DNA of 64,000 bases from Doryteuthis pealeii (lineage: Eukaryota; Mollusca; Cephalopoda; Myopsida; Loliginidae), in NCBI GenBank assembly GCA_023376005.1, contig CM042145.1, positions 15,796,066 to 15,860,065 on the forward strand, written 5' to 3'. The position numbers were made by a program, and so were the translations under genes. Numbering within the stretch: position 1 is the first letter of the stretch; each line of letters starts with the position of its first letter. Positions 10,506 to 20,900 of this stretch are shown piece by piece. The notes under the pieces are model-generated. The model did no database searches. It saw only the letters and a program-made list of their open reading frames with translations, and was not told the DNA's origin.

Positions 10506-10790
10506 TGGTAAAAAAGAACAATTTCCTCGTAAATTCCTACCATAAAATAAACTGAACCCTCATTTTATGTCCGTGTTTTTGCAATAAATGTTTTATTTTT
10601 CTTGCACCCGTTATTTTACAATATTAAATATATTTTCTTTATTCTTTAACAAATAAAGAAAATATATTTAGTATTGTAAAATAACGGGTGCAAGAAAAAT
10701 AAAACATTGATTGCAAAAACACGGACATAAAATGAGGGTTCAGTTTATTTTATGGTAGGAATTTACGAGGAAATAGTTCTTCTTTACCAA
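10506..10790. mobile_element. Long fold-back (hairpin) element
   Basis: Nearly perfect inverted repeat with arms of ~130 bp: 'cctaccataaaataaactg' on the left returns as 'cagtttattttatggtagg' on the right, meeting near 10645 in 'ctttaacaaataaag'. No coding sequence. Probably a fold-back MITE; transcripts would form long dsRNA. Confidence 0.8.
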
Positions 10791-11331
10791 CAAATTTACC
10801 AAAACTAAGGGAATTATCCGATTTTAATGACATTTTCAATGTTGATTTTCAATCGGGAGTGTTAATTTATTTTGTAAACACGGGTTTTACGCCATCTTTA
10901 GACAGCGTTTACGACCACATTTGAGTAAAATAAACCGAAAAATAATTTTAAATGTATTAAAAATAAATTACATGCGTGATATTATTTTGCTTTTCTTTTT
11001 TCTTTTTCTTTTTTTTACTGATGCTCATTATGTTACTACTTTTCGACTTAGACAAAAATTTGACCTTAAATAATCGATTTAATTAATTTTAATTTATTTT
11101 TAAAATGAAAAGCAGACGAAAAATTGGGTATGCCTACTTATTTATTCATTTTAGATGAAGTATCGATCATTATTATCATTAATTTTGACTGGTATTTTCT
11201 TTCATATTTCAATTTTAGTTGCTTTTTTTATTTTTTAAATATCGCAATTTACCTGAAACAAAATTTGATGAGAGTTTGCATCACATCCAGAAGTTACTTT
11301 ATTATGTAAAGTAATCTGAGATTACTTATGG

Positions 11332-11401
11332 TACAGAGACACTTTTTACTGTCTTCGTTCCTGGGGCAGGAACGAAGACAGTAAAAAGTTTCTCTGTTCC
11401 T
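11332..11401. repeat. Short near-perfect hairpin
   Basis: Arms of ~30 bp ('ctttttactgtcttcgttcc' / 'ggaacgaagacagtaaaaag') around a CTGGGGCA-type loop. Probably a small fold-back insertion; a miRNA-like precursor is a weaker possibility. Confidence 0.6.
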
Positions 11402-12660
11402 CGTATCGTGGTCGTAGAAATGATGACTAAAGTGAATTGCTATTAAAAGACAAAAGTAAAAACAACTAAAGTATGAAAGAAAATAGAAAAATAGAATAAA
11501 TGATAATGCTGACAATACTGCTTCGTCTTGATTTATTTACTAAATTTTGAATTAAAATACTGTTTGGAATACAAACTCGTTTGCATTGTTTTGATTTTCT
11601 AGACACCCGTAAAATTTCCTGAAAATTATTTTTATAAGTGATATATATATATATATTATATATATATATATATATAAGTTGGGGTAGCGAAGACATAAAA
11701 TCAACAGCACTTGGTAAATGTCGGTTTTCCGCCTTTTGAAAATGACAGACGAGAAACGGAAAGTTACAAAGTGCCGTTAACTTTATGTCTTTGCTACCGT
11801 ACCAATGATATTGAACACTTAACTTTGTATATATATATATATAATGACGTCAGGAAGGGAGGAAATTTAGTGAATGTCTAGAATTTAAGGTTGAAGAAGT
11901 TTCGTTTTTCATTGAGCATAAATGAACAAATAACAATGTTTTTAATTCTTATACAATAAATCAAGCGTGTAATAATAAAATATCTTTTGATATTAATAAC
12001 TATACTTAATTAAAAGTAAACATAAATTAATAGAAGTTATTTATTCTACATCATCCGATGACTTCGTTAAGCTCTTTTTTCTTCTTTCATTTTATTTATT
12101 ACTATTAGTATTTCAGTTTAGTCAAACAAAAATTACGAGTAAAAAATAAAATAAAAAAGCGAGGGAAACATATTTTCGATAAATATCTTTTATAAAATAA
12201 ATAAAGTGATCAAATCAAAATAGTCATTTTTTAAAAATGTTTTAAAGTTTTTTTATCTTCAGGTTATTTTGTCTTGTTTTGTTTTGTGATTTTTTTTTTT
12301 CAACTGATTCTTTTCGTGTTAAACCTTAGCAAAAAATAAAAGAAAATGAAAGTTCTTCCTCTTTATTTCTCTAGCCGGTGATATAAAAAATAGGGAATTG
12401 TTTGTCATTTAAATCAACATAGTGTCAGAGGTCTTAATAAACACGAAGATTGAAATAAACAAAAAATGTTCTTGTTGATGTTTTAGTCAATTTCTGAATG
12501 ACATGTGTCAAGTAAAATGTCACGTTTTGGTTTCGGATACGATTGATGGGATTCAATAATAATGAAGAAAAAAAATAATAAAGAAAAGCTTGATATGGAT
12601 TGGCTCAGTAATTTCATGTTTGAAGATATTTCTGCATAACAAATGCCTTTAAAGACTAAC

Positions 12661-12765
12661 CTGATGACCCGGTCGTAGCCAGTCCACAATTCGCATATTG
12701 TTAAAGTTTAAAAGTTTTTTTTTCACGGTGCCTGCCGCGTGCAAGTTGTTTGAATATGGCGGCCT
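12661..12765 (-). promoter_or_regulatory. ATM: Candidate ATM promoter-proximal region and 5' exon with uORF
   Basis: On the minus strand, a YY1-type box GCCGCCATATT (near 12752-12765) precedes, by about 60 nt, an ATG at 12696 (A at -3). It opens a 12-codon frame, MRIVDWLRPGHQ, ending exactly at a good donor, CAG|GTTAGT (12661/12660). The next recognisable acceptor in this contig is that of the first ATM coding exon (7006). Joining them would extend the small ORF by two codons (I, E) to a TAA whose last base is the A of the ATM ATG. YY1 boxes just downstream of start sites are typical of housekeeping promoters. The link to ATM is inferred from position, strand and splice sites. It could be the first exon of something else. 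Confidence 0.45.
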
Positions 12766-13056
12766 GCAAATAAAGGGAGATCATTCTAAATTATTTTACC
12801 CTCAAATAGTTATTTATTCAGTCTGGCACAAGGCCTCACGTGTAGAGCACCTCATAAAACCGAGCTAAATTCAGTATTAATAGTATGCAAGATGAACTCG
12901 CTATGCAAGTCACCTCAGAGCAAGATATTTAATGATTTGCAAGTTTGGAAAATTACTCGAATTATTTGGAAAAAAAAAATTATGAAAAAATATATTATTC
13001 TGAAATATATATTTATTGAGTGATTTTACTTGAAAATTATAAAAGGTTCTTTTATA

Positions 13057-13420
13057 TGCAATATATATATATATGTGGAAATGAAAATAAAGGAAAGAAA
13101 AATGTTGAATGGATAAAATAGGATTTATTTTATCTTATTTTACTGACACGCGTTTCGGCCAGGAGTTTATCCATGCATACATGTATTCTATCATTATTTT
13201 AAATACAAAAATAAATAACAATAACAATAATAGAAAAACTACAGAAATTTTTTTGTATACAAAGAAATAACGCCCTTCGTCAGAGTAAAATCCTTATTGT
13301 TTTAAATGAAAATCAGTTGAAATATGGATAATTTCCGAGATGTTTCGAAAAAATAACTTTTTTGAAATTACTTGAAGAAAGTGATAATATATATATTATA
13401 TATATATATATATATATCAG
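13057..13420. mobile_element. (AT)n-bounded element with degenerate hammerhead-like core
   Basis: Lies between (AT)n tracts at 13057-13074 and 13386-13417. On the minus strand it contains 'ggataaactcctggc' followed by 'cgaaacgcgtgtcag', which resembles a hammerhead-derived terminus with several core substitutions. The left end and the 'cccttcgtcagagtaaaat' motif recur at 50085-50470. Confidence 0.4.
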
Positions 13421-13796
13421 GAGTGTAGGATTGAGTAATTCCGACAAAATGTGGTAAAAATAGAGGAAAAAGTGGACATTCTTTTAATTTCTTCTCTCTA
13501 GACTGCACATCCAAACCCTCCCTCTTTCCATCCCTTATCAGCACCAAAAATTACCTTTTCAGTATAAAGCAGACTGTAAAAAGCATTTGTCTTCACAATA
13601 AATTCTGAGGAAGCTTCACTCAACCCAAGGTGAAATATCAATTGAATTTAGTTGCTGTTTTATTACATCATCTTTTTCCTCTATTTTCAACCAGACAACA
13701 CACACATATTATATATATATATTCTCCTGAAGAAGGTGTGTTTGAATTTTTATCTACACCTATATATATATATTATATATATATATGTGTGTAATA

Positions 13797-13977
13797 TAGT
13801 AAAAAATTGAAAAAACACAAGTTCATAAAACAAGTGAAGTCTATTTCGGCTACGCTGCAGTGTTTCAATCTGTTTCAATAGATCTTCATCAGGGCTTACA
13901 GATGAAACACTGCAGCGTTGGCGAAATAAACATCACTCGTTTTATGAACTTGTGTTTTTTCAATTTTTCACTATATT
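13797..13977. mobile_element. Fold-back element between AT microsatellites
   Basis: Inverted repeat: 'aattgaaaaaacacaagttc' and 'gctgcagtgtttca' on the left return as 'tgaaacactgcagc' and 'gaacttgtgttttttcaatt' on the right. The centre has 'cttcatcaggg'. The flanks are TA-rich repeats. Non-coding. Confidence 0.65.
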
Positions 13978-14074
13978 ACATACTGTCGGATTCACTTCCA
14001 TTTTCTCTTCACACACACACACACACACATATATATATCTATCTATCTATCTATATATATATATATAAAACAAA

Positions 14075-14565
14075 ACACTACAACACAAAATAACGCTAAC
14101 AATAGCCTCCTGGAATGTCTGGACACCTCCCGATCTTGAGAGTTTGGGAAACTACATACTAGTATTGTGACAGGGGAGCATTTCGATATGGGGCCGACAT
14201 CGATGCCCTTGCAGAAATCAGTTTCAGCTATAAGGACCAATTGACAGAAGTGGGTGGGCTGGATACACATCCTCATGGAAAGACAGGCTGATGATAGCTG
14301 TAAGAAGTATGAGGTAAGTTGACTAGAGCCCTCCTTTCTGAAGCAACACATGACGGACACCATGCAAACATTTCCTACATTGAACTCTGACCTGTGTGGC
14401 AGGGCCTGTATGTCGAGGGTCTCACATGTTGACAGGGTACAAATAAAAAAAAAAAAATAAAAAAAAAAAAAAAGCTGGACCGTGGGCCATCTGCGCACTC
14501 ACAACTGCTCTCAAACTGAACTACTTGTAGAAATGGCCTTATTCTGTCAAGAAGCGGCAATCACC
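14075..14565 (+). pseudogene. LINE endonuclease-domain fragment
   Basis: Translates, with frameshifts, to LTIASWNVWTPPDLE and DALAEIS-like pieces, matching the first motif (R-I-A-T-W-N-V) of APE-type endonucleases of non-LTR retrotransposons. It is closely related to 36110-37030. Both copies end with the same 'ctgtcaagaagcggcaatca' followed by (AT)n. Confidence 0.6.
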
Positions 14566-14816
14566 ATATATATATATATATAATTTTTCACTATATTACA
14601 TAGTCGGATTCACTTCCATTTTCTCTTCACACACACACACACATATATATATCTATATATCTATATATATACTTTTTTTAAATGCTTAATTTAAAAATTT
14701 CTAAAAATAAAATTTCAATTCCACGAGCGTCCACAATAATCAACTGATATATTGCGGTTCTCAACAAAAACATAACAGCAAAATATGTTTTTGCAGAAAC
14801 ACCAGAGGAATTAAAG

Positions 14817-14865
14817 GTATCCTGACGAAAGCAAAAAAGCTTGAAACCTTGGGTAGATAGATGCC
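14817..14865 (+). ncRNA. Type I hammerhead ribozyme motif (14.8 kb)
   Basis: Core CTGACGA (14822-14828; position 7 may be any base), stem II AAGC/GCTT (14829-14832 with 14839-14842), GAAA (14843-14846), stem III ACC/GGT closed by a TTG loop, and unpaired A at 14855. Stem I is TATC/GATA (14818-14821 with 14856-14859). All invariant core positions are present. Predicted cleavage is after 14855. Activity is untested. Confidence 0.6.
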
Positions 14866-14999
14866 TACAAAAAAACAGTTATATTTAATAATTAAATAAA
14901 TAAATAAATAAAAAGCTCCTACAACTTGTGGTTGAGCACTGTGATTTCTTTGTTTCATCTTAGAAAATTTTTTTAAAACTATATATCTATATCTATATT

Positions 15000-15222
15000 T
15001 GGGAGAATATGGGCTTAATTGAAGTCGAACCTAATTTTATGAAAGTTAATTAATTAATAATTAATTAATTAGGCGGGATTACCTATTAAATTTTAAGGCT
15101 AAACAATCGAGAAAAATCAATCTCTGTATGTACATTTCGGCCTATTAGGCCTCATCAGCAGAGCTATAGATACAAAGACCGCCCCGTGTGCGATTCGAAA
15201 CCTGATTGTCAAGCTGACTGTC
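15000..15222 (-). mobile_element. SINE-like element carrying a hammerhead (cut by gap)
   Basis: Minus strand, running away from the N gap: B-box-like GGTTTCGAATC (about 15190-15202), ~35 nt, hammerhead (15122-15163), then a ~120-bp 3' body with 'aggtaatcccgcctaatt' and 'cttcaattaagcccatat'. The body recurs alone at 33940-34036. The A-box side is lost in the gap. The related copy at 27598-27780 has both boxes. Confidence 0.5.
15122..15163 (-). ncRNA. Type I hammerhead ribozyme motif (15.1 kb)
   Basis: Read on the minus strand: stem I CTCTG (15163-15159), core CTGATGA (15158-15152), stem II GGCC-TAATA-GGCC (15151-15139), GAAA (15138-15135), a very short self-complementary stem III (ATGTACAT, 15135-15128), unpaired A at 15127, then CAGAG (15126-15122) closing stem I. 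The core is canonical and every stem pairs. Short palindromic stem III is the hallmark of hammerheads in Penelope-like elements, which act as dimers. Predicted cleavage is between 15127 and 15126. Confidence 0.75.
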
Positions 15223-15422
15223 NNNNNNNNNNNNNNNNNNNNNNNNNNNNNNNNNNNNNNNNNNNNNNNNNNNNNNNNNNNNNNNNNNNNNNNNNNNNNN
15301 NNNNNNNNNNNNNNNNNNNNNNNNNNNNNNNNNNNNNNNNNNNNNNNNNNNNNNNNNNNNNNNNNNNNNNNNNNNNNNNNNNNNNNNNNNNNNNNNNNNN
15401 NNNNNNNNNNNNNNNNNNNNNN
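15223..15422. other. Scaffold gap (200 N)
   Basis: Exactly 200 Ns: an assembly gap of conventional length joining two contigs. The contigs are head-to-head copies of the same region. Frames that cross it are meaningless. Confidence 0.98.
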
Positions 15423-15524
15423 AAACAGCTTCATCCAGGAATTGAACTCTGGTCGAAGGGTCCGTTTCCTACGACTCTAACCATTAGACCACGTGCTTCC
15501 ATACTTGAGGCTATAATTGTAATG

Positions 15525-15780
15525 CATTTCTAGAATAAAAATCATTTCCAATGCATTTTTATAGTGAAAATCATTTCCAATGCATTTTTATAGTAAAAAT
15601 CATTTCCAATGCATTTTTATAGTAAAAATCATTTCCAATGTATTTTTATAGTGAAAAATCATTTCCAATGCATTTTTATAGTGAAAATCATTTCCAATGC
15701 ATTTTTATTAGTAAAAATCATTTCCAATGCATTTTTATTAGTAAAAATCATTTCCAATGAATTTTATATAGTAAAAACCC
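15525..15780. repeat. 28-bp tandem repeat array (mirror copy)
   Basis: Reverse-complement counterpart of 9140-9390, with small length differences between units. Confidence 0.9.
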
Positions 15781-16297
15781 TCTGACAGTGAGGTAACAGT
15801 TCAGGAAATCTGGAGATTGTGGACTACCCCTTCATTCCACTTACTCCCATGTACACTATGACTTGGAGTGGTAGTACCTATTAAGGTCCCATCTAGGGGT
15901 CAAATAGATCTGTTTAAAAATAAAACCTCTTAAGAAACAACTGCACAAAAAAATGTAAATATGAATGTACAATGAATGTGATTCCTGTAAGCATAAAATA
16001 GTCCTAGATGGGTGTAATGACAAACAATAACACCAACAGGCTTTGGAAAGTTTTATTTTACTTAGAATAATTGGTACACTTATTGAGAGTTTATATAGTC
16101 TAGTATTCACTAGAGAGTTCTCCAAAATGGAGGTAACTCTCAATTACTTATTCCAATGGGTTGATATGCTTTTAGAATCAATCAATTATGATCCATTTTA
16201 TTTCTTGTAAAAAAGACTGATTTTGGCATTAGATAACCCAGTAAGGGTTGACATGCCATAAAACCAACCAATCATCTACCTGCTAATTATCTGATTT

Positions 16298-16488
16298 CTC
16301 TGGTTTGGTGTTTTTGTTTTATGGCATATCAACCCTTTTCAGGTCATTTAAATGCTGAATTCAAGTCACTTTGATATTTGGTTTTGTACAGTAACTGCTG
16401 TTGCTTAAATGGTCACCCATCTAAGTCTTGAACAGATTCAATGCTGCTTAACTTTGGTGATCTAGCGGTAACTTGACCGTAAGCCCTG
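16298..16488 (-). mobile_element. 5S rRNA-derived SINE (mirror copy)
   Basis: Minus-strand counterpart of 8438-8625: 'ggtcacccatctaagtct' is the reversed C-box region and 'gctgcttaactttgg' the reversed A-box region. The tail 'ttttatggcatatcaaccc' is at the left end. Confidence 0.7.
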
Positions 16489-16699
16489 ATTTCTCCTAAG
16501 TTTTTTGTACTTATTCATTTATGAATTAAGGTTTTTTTGTTTTTTTAATAGTTTGTTTGAAGCATTGTACGTATGTGTAAAATATAAATTAGAAGGCAAT
16601 TGACAATGCAATGGAATAGGTGTTGAAAATGATGTTTATTCACTTTTTTTTTTTTCCTAAATATTTTCGGGGAAAAATCCCATCTGAAGATGGTCACCT

Positions 16700-16975
16700 G
16701 CACCCCATCTCACAAACTATCCGAGTGAGACGGACAAGACATGCAGGACACTGCTGGAGAAGCAAGGATGAACTCATAAGCGACGTTCTCCTGTAGAAGC
16801 CAACACATGGACATGCAAGTGTGGGGCGCCCAGCAAGGACCTACATTGACCAGCTATGTGAGGATGCTGGTTGTTCCACAGAGGAGCTCCCAGGTGCAAT
16901 GAATGATAGGGAAGGTTGGCAAAAGATTGTCATGGATACCCGTGCTGTATGCGCGGTATGATGATGATGAAGTCA
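16700..16975 (+). pseudogene. LINE 3' end (mirror copy)
   Basis: Plus-strand counterpart of 7955-8215, encoding VGRPARTYIDQL and ELPGAMNDREGW with one in-frame stop (TAG near 16794), and ending in a TGATGATGA tail. Confidence 0.65.
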
Positions 16976-17290
16976 GTTAGTATATTGTTGCTTTGGACAA
17001 TAGCAATTGGCTAAGCACAGCTGAACCATTGCCCAAGTTAGCTGGTACTTATAGGACTCAAGAATAGTCCATTCATGTATTTGGATGATTCCATTCCTTG
17101 AGTCCTGATTTGGCTGCTTGGTTTCTATGATGTTCTGAGGCTTCATAAATACTCTGGCATTTTGCAGTAGGAATATTTGAAATGAGCACACTCGTGCACT
17201 CACTCCAAAAACTTTATTCATTTTTAAAAAGAGAATTACAGCAAGTGTGTCACAACTCGGCATATAGCCGCAGGTTTTAGGGGGGAGGGT
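16970..17290 (+). repeat. Repeat family D (mirror copy)
   Basis: Counterpart of 7640-7960. From here to 17909 (the ATM acceptor) I see only single-arm AT-rich sequence. Confidence 0.6.
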
Positions 17291-17909
17291 GACAAAACTG
17301 GTCATACTACTTCATGAGTCTTACTACTACACGAGTCTATTTAGCTAGGTTCATTCACTGACCGATCCATACAAAAATAAACTCTTGCATTCCTCTCCTT
17401 GCTCAGCCTACTTGCACCAAAATACCTCTCTCGCTCTGTGATTTGATTCTACTTAATTTCCCCATTATCGAATGAATGATTATGATCAAGCACTAGGTTT
17501 TGTGCTTCGAGTGATTTGAGGGCGATGGAGGGGTTGGATGAATCAAGAAACAGAAATCCCCAAGAAACTGAAAATAAATTGTTGCATGTGCTTACCAATT
17601 TGATGGTAATTGGAACTTAGTATGATGATTCTACAGGGTGCATGTTATAAATGACAAGAGTGTTATATGCAAATGATGCTAAATTTAAATTAAATTGCTA
17701 CAAATTCTCAAAAGTCAGTGTATATTATATACAAGGATTTTTTTAGTGGTACATGTTATACACAATTCCGTGTTAAACATAAATTTATTAGATTAAACTG
17801 ACAATTTAACCCTTTCTAGATTTATTTTAATCTTTTCTTTACACTTCTAACTTTTTTTTTTATGACTGAAATTTCTAAATGAACTCTCAATTTATTTCTT
17901 TGATTACAG

Positions 17910-17983
17910 ATTGAATAATGGATCTTACTGAACTTATGACAGCCTGTAGAAATTTGTCTTCTGACAAAGTAACTGAAAGAAAG
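17910..17983 (+). CDS. ATM: ATM exon with start codon (residues 1-22)
   Basis: Acceptor TTACAG at 17904-17909, then eight untranslated bases, then ATG at 17918 with A at -3 and G at +4. It encodes [22 protein letters not shown] and ends at donor GTGAGT, phase 0. Human ATM has a like start ending in RATERKK. The KVTERKK block, completed by the next exon, is the TAN motif of Tel1/ATM proteins. An upstream exon must exist because this one opens with a splice acceptor. Confidence 0.92.
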
Positions 17984-20900
17984 GTGAGTTTCTTGTCTTG
18001 TTGCTGTGTTACATAATTGATAAGTTGCCTATAAATTATGTACTGTAGTGTAGAAATTAAAAACAACAGTAATTCTGAATCATCGAACAAACAGTATATA
18101 TATTTTACAACCCCTCCGCACGAAAGCATGTGACACAAGGTCAATTTCTTAAGCGGAGTCCAACAGGTTTGAATTCAGAGTTTCCTTTCTCCTAGACTGG
18201 TTTCCTAACCAAGGTTAAAGAGCCCAGTCTGCCTTACTATTTACCCATAGTTGGAGGATTCATTCATACCTTTCTCAAGGGTATTAGCGCTAAATGAAAT
18301 GCAAACAGTATAAGTAATTGACAGGACTTAACCATTTACTAAAGTTGGTTAGTTGGTCTCTGTTTGGCCAGAACCAAGTGTGAGAACGGGAGATAGTTAG
18401 CCAATTTTGGCTAGGTGACTGAACAAAACTGATGCAAATGCAAATGGTGTTTGCTATATGTAGGCCATTTTTCCATGCATGTTGTTCTTACTTGGGTTGA
18501 ATAAAGACATCTAAAAAACAATATAAAGTCTTGTGTTCGTTACAAAACAGCAATGGACACAAAGCGACCAAAGATGCAAATATCAGCAGTCAAGATTTTG
18601 GGATGCGCAAGGTATTTTGTTCATCGATAATCTTGAGAAAGGAAGAACCATCAAAGCGAATATTATATAGCATTATTGGTGCGTTTGAAGGAAGAAATCG
18701 CCAAAAAACATCCACAAATGAAGAAGAAAAAAGTGCTCTTTCACGAAGACAATGCACCGTGTCACAAGTCAATCGCAACGATGGCAAAACTACATAAATT
18801 GCAATTCGAATTGCTTCCGCACCAATCCTATTCTCCAGATCTGGCCCCAGCGACTACTGGCTTTTTGCAGAACTCAAAAGAATGCTCCAAGGAAAGATAC
18901 TTGGCTCCAATGAAGAAGTGATATCGGAAACTGAGATGCATTTTGAGGCCAAAGAGAAATCGTTCTACAAAAAAGGCATCAAATTGTTAGAGAAATGTTG
19001 GAATCAGTCTCTTTCTAGGGTGATACACTATGTTAATGAATAAAGTCAAATTTGCCAAAAAGTTGTTTTATTAATTAGGGATTTATTAAGTGATGTGTTT
19101 GATTGACATTTGATTGAAACTCTTCATAGTTGACTGATGATAATAGTTTAAGACAATTGATATTTAATGGAAACATCTGTAAGTTTATTAATTAATTCTG
19201 AAAAATTGTTTTTTTATTTTATTTGAAAGTCATTTGTTGAATGAAAGCCCAAGTTTACCAGTGGGTCCCATGTCACCCTTTCTTTCATACTTATGTTGTT
19301 CTTTTTTAATAGAATGGTCCATTATTTTTCTGAGGTGACAATGGCATGACACATGGAGGTATATATATTACCAACCCCTCCAATGAAAGCCCAAGTTACC
19401 AGTGGCTCCCATGTCACTCTTTGTTTCTTTCATATTTATGTTGTTAAAAAAGAACAACATAAGTATGGTCCTTTATTTTTCTGAGATAACAATGGCATGA
19501 AACATGGAGGTATCTATATTTACCAACCCATCTGCACAAGCAGGATGTGACACAAGGTCAATTTCTTAAGCAGAGTTTAACAGGTTTGAATCAGAGTCTT
19601 CCTTCTAGACTAGTTACCTAGTCAAGGTTAAAGAGCCCAGTCTACCCTACTATTTACCATAGCTGGAGGGAGAGTAGTAGCAGGTTTGAATTCAGAGTTT
19701 CCTTCTCCTAGACTAGTTACCTAGTCAAGGTTAAAGAGCCCAGTCTACCCTACTATTTATCCATAGCTGGAGGGAGGGTAGTTGGATTAAATATATTAAG
19801 TTTATTTCTGATATCTGTCTGTAATTTTGTTATGTTTTTTAAAAAAAGTGATTCAATTCTTTTTATTTTTATTTTTATCCCCAGAAACATGTAACCCAGT
19901 TGCGTCAGCTGTTGAAACGGAAAACTGTGATAAAATATTTAGACAGCAGCTCGGGAAGAGTTGGTTGGACTGAGGTCCTTAAGGTAAGAATAAACATAAA
20001 GAATTGAATAAGAAATATAAGAAATATGTATCTTATGTATACAATAATATGCAACATTGGTAATCTCAGAATTAGAGAAAGTTTATTAATATCTAAATTA
20101 GGTCCTAGTATAAACAATAGATTAGAATTAAACACAGAATACATAATTAATTAAAATACACGTTCCTCATAATAAATAGTACATAATCTGTATATTTTAC
20201 TATATATACTGTATTAAATTACACGTTCCTCATAGTATATAGTGCATATTATGTATATTTTACTATATATACATATATCAAATAGATAAAAATAAATAAT
20301 ACATAAATATATAGATAGATGAAAATAATAAAATTGAAATTGAATGAACAATGGCTATTATGACTATCACGACCTTCCTCGTGGCGTTTAAAAAATGCAC
20401 ATCACGAGACGCGTGTTTATAACATTAAAAAATAAAAAAAAATAACGACAAAAAAAACGCGTCCATTTCCGAAAATCGTCTCTGAAGATAAAGTTTACTT
20501 TGAAATCTATAAGACAAAAAAAGATCTTTTGTTTTTATTTTTTATGTGCATTGTATTGGCCTTCAAATCATTGATATATAATAACATAATTAACAATGCT
20601 TCAAGCAAATTATCAATTACTTGTATCTTATAGATTTAAATTTAAGAAAAGTGCCATAATTATTTGTGTAAAAGATACACCCCAAATTTCGGATTACAAA
20701 ATTCCAGAAAAAAACGAAATATATATATAATATTTATATGCAGACATTTTAGAAATTATTGCAGCTAAATTTAGTATTTATTTAACTTTTTATCAGTTCA
20801 TACTGACTAAAAATAAGAATTTATATAGTTTACATTATGCAGAGATGCTGATAGGTACGCGTCCCGCATCCCTGACACACAAAAATCTAAAAGGACGCAG

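Larger units (their letters stand above)
9496..15222. other. Single-copy upstream segment of left contig
   Basis: Not duplicated in this window. Read in reverse it is the sequence upstream of ATM. It holds SINE-A copies, two fold-back elements, (AT)n tracts, LINE endonuclease fragments, two hammerhead motifs and a candidate ATM promoter/first exon near 12.7 kb. From about 10.8 to 12.4 kb I see only AT-rich sequence, one short hairpin and no gene. Confidence 0.7.

Noticed and set aside
13855..13910. Hammerhead at 'cttcatcaggg' (reversed CCCTGATGAAG)
   Set aside because: CTGATGA is present, but stem II has an unpaired base, the GAAA-linked stem III belongs to the long fold-back and no valid cleavage site follows.
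15117..15533. Frames of 105-115 codons across the gap
   Set aside because: They consist mostly of Ns.
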